Source: DSOI01 sp041394885 (GTDB lineage: Bacteria; Acidobacteriota; Terriglobia; Bryobacterales; Bryobacteraceae). Taken from it: a stretch of 64,000 nt of DNA. The notes under the pieces are model-generated. The model did no database searches, was not told where the DNA came from, and worked only from the letters and a program-made list of their open reading frames with translations. The first letter of the stretch is position 1; each line of letters begins with the position of its first letter. The DNA is taken from assembly GCA_041394885.1 (NCBI GenBank), contig JAWKHI010000007.1, forward strand, positions 124,001 through 188,000, written 5' to 3'. The translations under genes and the position numbers were made by a program. This document shows, piece by piece, positions 60,993 to 64,000 of this stretch.

Positions 60993-62069
60993 CTACCGGC
61001 CGAGCACTCCGCCATCGCGGATTTCATCGCTCGCCCGTTTGACGACGACGTCACCAGCCCGCAGATTACCGAATACTTCCACCAAGTCGCCGGTTGCCTG
61101 TCCCTTGGCGACGTCGACCCATTCGGCGCGTCCGCCGGTGACGCGAATGACGAAGCTACGGTCGGTGGTAGTTGTGACCGCGGTGGACGGAACAAGCAGT
61201 GAGGCGCCGCGGCGCCGGATTGGCCAATCGGCTTCGGCGTACATTCCTGGCGCGAGACGCCCACCGGCGTTGACCGCGTCCAACTCGACGGGCATGGTGC
61301 GGGTCTTCGGATCGATTGTGTTGGGTATCCGCGCGATGGCGCCGGAGAAGTTGGCGCCGGGGTAGGCAGGGACGCGGAAGTTCACGCGGGCGCCGCGGGC
61401 CATCGATGCCACGTCGGCCTCGGGAACGGCGACGACAACGCGCAGGCGGCTTTGCTGTTCGATCACGAGCAGTGGGGGGCTGTTGCGATCGGGGGCGGCC
61501 AAGGCGCCCGGGTGGACGATGCGCTCGGTGACGATGGCGTCGTAGGGGGCTTTGATCTCCAGATACTCCTGCATCTGTTCGAGCGGAGCGATGGCGGCGC
61601 GCGCGGCTGCGGCCTGAGCGTCCAGGGCCTCGAGGACGCCCCGGGCCGAATCGACGCTCTTGCGGGAGAGTTCGACTTCCTGCCCGGTGACGACGCCGGG
61701 GGTAGCGGCGGCCGCTTCGAGGTGATTGCGCGAAACCTCAGCGGCGGCGAGTTTGGCCTCCGCCTCGGCGCGGCGGGCCTCAACCGCGCTCACTTTACTA
61801 CGGGCCTCGGCGATCTGGGCGGCGATCTCGGGGGCGGAGAGCTTTACGAGCACGTCGCCCGATTTGACGTAGCTGCCACGATCGACGAGGACTTCTTCCA
61901 CGAAGGCGGTGAGACGGGCGCGGACTTCGGTGCGTTGAAAGGGGTAGATTTCCGCGGGCAGGCGCGAGATGCGGCCGGTGGCTTGCGAGACAACCGTGGC
62001 CGTCTCAATCGACTGGGCCGACGCCGCGACGACGGCAAGGATGGAAATCAGCAGGCTAAGAAGCTTCAT
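60993..62069 (-). CDS. RND efflux periplasmic adaptor (second system)
   Basis: 358 residues from ATG 62069 (MKLLSLLISILAVVAASAQ, signal peptide). Lipoyl halves with FVEEVLVDRGSYVKSGDVLVKLSAPEI (split) and LEIKAPYDAIVTERIVHPGALA, a coiled coil in between, then the beta-barrel. It is the last gene in the run; its start overlaps the end of the pump gene by 14 nt. Confidence 0.9.
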   Translation of the reverse strand: MKLLSLLISILAVVAASAQSIETATVVSQATGRISRLPAEIYPFQRTEVRARLTAFVEEVLVDRGSYVKSGDVLVKLSAPEIAAQIAEARSKVSAVEARRAEAEAKLAAAEVSRNHLEAAAATPGVVTGQEVELSRKSVDSARGVLEALDAQAAAARAAIAPLEQMQEYLEIKAPYDAIVTERIVHPGALAAPDRNSPPLLVIEQQSRLRVVVAVPEADVASMARGARVNFRVPAYPGANFSGAIARIPNTIDPKTRTMPVELDAVNAGGRLAPGMYAEADWPIRRRGASLLVPSTAVTTTTDRSFVIRVTGGRAEWVDVAKGQATGDLVEVFGNLRAGDVVVKRASDEIRDGGVLGR

Positions 62070-64000
62070 AGTAGGAACTCGCAGGATCGGTTGGATCGAG
62101 GGATCGGGAATGGCGGCTGGCCCCGGATTGGAGGATGGCATAGAGAGCGGGCAGGACGGTGAGGGTGGCGACGGTGGCCAGCGCCAATCCGCCGATGACG
62201 GCTTTACCGAGCGGCGCGGTCTGATCGGCGCCGATGGCGATGGGCGTCATGCCGGCGATCATCGCGAAAGCGGTCATGAGAATGGCACGAAGGCGTCCGC
62301 GCCCGCCGTCCACGGCAGCCTGGATGACTTCGGATCCGGCGCGGCGCTCAATCTCCATGAAGGTGACCATCAGGATCGAGTTGGCGACGGCGATACCGAC
62401 GGCCATGATCGCGCCGATGAAAGACTGGACGTTGAGCGTGGACCCTGTGAACCAGAGGGCGAGGATCACGCCGCACAGCACGGCGGGGACGGTGAGCACG
62501 ATGGCGGCGGCGAGGCGGAACGATTGGAAGTTGGCGGTGAGGAGCAGGAAGATCACGGCGATCGAGAGCAAGAGCCCGCGCTGCAAACCAGCGAGCGATT
62601 CTTCGAGCGGCGGAATCTGGCCGCGGATCTGGACCGAAACGCCACGCGGAGGCTTCCCTGCCCTGTCGATGGCTGCACGAACCGCGCCGGTGACTTCTCC
62701 GAGCGGCGGGCCGTGCAGGTTGGCGGTGAAGCTCACCACGCGCTGCATGTTGTAGCGCTCCACCAATCCGAAGGCAGTGCCTTCCTTGAAGCTGGCGACA
62801 TCGCCGAGCAGGGTGCGCGGACCGCCCGGGACGGTGACGGGCACCTTGCGCAGATCGTCGACCGAGCGCATACGATGCTGAGGAATCTCGACTTGAATCT
62901 GGAAGGCATTGCCGCTGCGGGGGTCGCGCCAGTAGTTGGGATCGGTGAAGCGGCTGGATGAGGTGGCGGTGACAACCGATTTCAGGACGTTGGCGGTGGT
63001 GAGGCCGTACTGGCCGGCGCGTTCGCGGTCAATGGCGACGTCGATGGTGGGATAGTCCAAGGGTTGGGCCTGCTGAAGATCGCGGAGGAAGGGGAGCTTT
63101 GCCAGTTCTTCCCGTACCTTGGCGGCGTGAGCGCGATTGTCGGCCATGGCCGGGCCTTGCACCGCCACTTCGATGGGAGTAGGCGAACCGAACGACATCA
63201 CCTGGCCGATGATGTCGGCGGCTTCGAAGGAGAAGGTGACGCCGGGGAGTTTCTTGGACAACTCGGCGCGGAGGCGTTCACGAAGGGGCTCCCCGATCAG
63301 GGTGGCGGTGGGCTTGAGGGCGACCTTCATGACAATCTCGTGCGGACCACCGGTCCACAAGTGCACGGTGTTGATGGGATAGCTGGCCGGCTGGACGCCG
63401 ATGAAGGCGGTGCTGATGGCGACCTGATCCCTACCAACGGTCTGCTCAATGACGCCCAGAGCGTCGAGGGCAACGAGTTCGGTCTTCTCGATGCGGGTGC
63501 CGGTGGGGGCGCGGAGCCGGATCTGAAACTGTCCCGATTCGACGGTGGGGAAGAACTCGGTGCCGATGCGGGGCAAGATCAGGACGAAGATGGCAGCGGC
63601 GCCGGCAAGATAGGCGGCCGCGACGATCCAACGCATCCCGGTAATGAGCTCGAGGTATCGGCCGTAGAGGCGTCGAAGCCCGGCCTGTTCCTGGTCACCG
63701 TGTCCCTGCTTCATCACCCAAACCGAAAGCACGGGAACGAGTGTGCTGGAAAGCAGGTAGGACGAAACCATCGCGAAGGCGACAGCCAGAGCGAGGGGTA
63801 CGAACAATTGGCGGGCGACGCCGGCCATGAAGAACGACGGCACGAATACGGCGAGGATCGACATCATGGAGAGCAGCCTGGGGACGGCAGTCTTGTGGCA
63901 GGCGTCCAGCACCGATCGCGGTTTCGAGAGCCCACCGGCCATGTGGGAATGGATGTTCTCGATCTCGACGGTTGCCTCATCGACGAGAACGCCGACGGCG
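62056..64000 (-). CDS. RND transporter, 5'-truncated by the window end
   Basis: Open to the window edge on the 5' side: about 648 residues visible. AVGVLVDEATVEIENIHSHM is the typical motif of the first half's end; the rest holds the second periplasmic loop and C-terminal six helices (SFIGAIMAVGIAVANSILMVTF, AIVLTVPAVLCGVILAL). The C-terminal part differs from the pump at 31515 enough to be a separate family member (efflux RND, heavy-metal or drug type undecided). It ends just inside the adaptor gene. Confidence 0.9.
   Translation of the reverse strand, partial: AVGVLVDEATVEIENIHSHMAGGLSKPRSVLDACHKTAVPRLLSMMSILAVFVPSFFMAGVARQLFVPLALAVAFAMVSSYLLSSTLVPVLSVWVMKQGHGDQEQAGLRRLYGRYLELITGMRWIVAAAYLAGAAAIFVLILPRIGTEFFPTVESGQFQIRLRAPTGTRIEKTELVALDALGVIEQTVGRDQVAISTAFIGVQPASYPINTVHLWTGGPHEIVMKVALKPTATLIGEPLRERLRAELSKKLPGVTFSFEAADIIGQVMSFGSPTPIEVAVQGPAMADNRAHAAKVREELAKLPFLRDLQQAQPLDYPTIDVAIDRERAGQYGLTTANVLKSVVTATSSSRFTDPNYWRDPRSGNAFQIQVEIPQHRMRSVDDLRKVPVTVPGGPRTLLGDVASFKEGTAFGLVERYNMQRVVSFTANLHGPPLGEVTGAVRAAIDRAGKPPRGVSVQIRGQIPPLEESLAGLQRGLLLSIAVIFLLLTANFQSFRLAAAIVLTVPAVLCGVILALWFTGSTLNVQSFIGAIMAVGIAVANSILMVTFMEIERRAGSEVIQAAVDGGRGRLRAILMTAFAMIAGMTPIAIGADQTAPLGKAVIGGLALATVATLTVLPALYAILQSGASRHSRSLDPTDPASSYYEAS

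Noticed and set aside
1..64000. tRNA, rRNA, CRISPR array, IS element or phage genes
   Set aside because: I looked for cloverleaf-like sequences, regular repeats, transposases and integrases and saw none that I could support; apart from the Rpn relic, nothing suggests mobility.

Overview
The window looks like a chromosomal segment of a high-GC acidobacterium, probably of the Solibacteres/Bryobacter kind. This is inferred from gene content, not from a marker-gene match. Supporting signs are a very long TonB-dependent receptor with an N-terminal carboxypeptidase-regulatory domain, a Ser/Thr-rich 'VWFA-related' protein, VIT/VWA and secreted dehydratase-like proteins, two RND efflux systems and dense single-strand operons. 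I see no phage, integrase, IS element, CRISPR array, rRNA or tRNA.

Layout. 1-532: 3' end of a GlcD-type FAD oxidase. 600-3061 (-): a VIT/VWA-domain gene broken by many small indels, divergent from a TonB-dependent receptor (3150-6614). 6619-11547 (-): an SGNH hydrolase, two enolase-superfamily proteins, a sigma factor and a membrane anti-sigma-like DUF4384 protein, with the last four overlapping or abutting. 11611-15628 (+): lpdA, lipB and a 2-oxoacid dehydrogenase E2, then a secreted thioredoxin-fold protein whose CxxC motif has an in-frame TGA in place of its first Cys. A perfect hairpin resembling a bacterial SECIS follows that TGA, so this is most likely an unannotated selenoprotein. 16263-23894 (-): a D-aminoacylase-like amidohydrolase, hemL, a geranylgeranyl-reductase-like flavoprotein, a lipoprotein, pirin, NDH-2 and a site-2 protease with CBS domains. 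24108-29488 (-): smc and a secreted protein of unknown function.

29614-36268 (+) is a self-contained tetR - RND adaptor - RND pump - TolC operon with a good sigma70-like promoter embedded in a cluster of CTAG-containing repeats. 36506-37341 is a decayed Rpn-family nuclease gene. 37354-40606 (-) carries molybdenum-cofactor genes (moeA, moaC, mogA) and a VWFA-related protein. 40646-46863 holds an amidase, an aldehyde dehydrogenase, a frame-broken secreted protein, a nitrilase-family enzyme and a methyltransferase. 46922-49084 has an FHA-transmembrane-lytic transglycosylase fusion facing a J-domain/WG-repeat protein. 49160-51785 (-) has a nitroreductase, a HAD phosphatase and an M48 protease. 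ilvE, nagA and a YCII protein follow on +. 54824-57720 (-) is the scpA-scpB-rluB-CoA-binding operon, with a POTRA protein upstream. 59150-60988 (+) is a pair of genes I cannot place, and 60993-64000 (-) is a second RND adaptor and pump, cut by the window end.

The most interesting item is the probable selenoprotein and its SECIS hairpin at 15074-15628. Several genes here have an indel-type frame break, concentrated in 600-3061. Whether that is true decay or sequencing error cannot be decided from one sequence.
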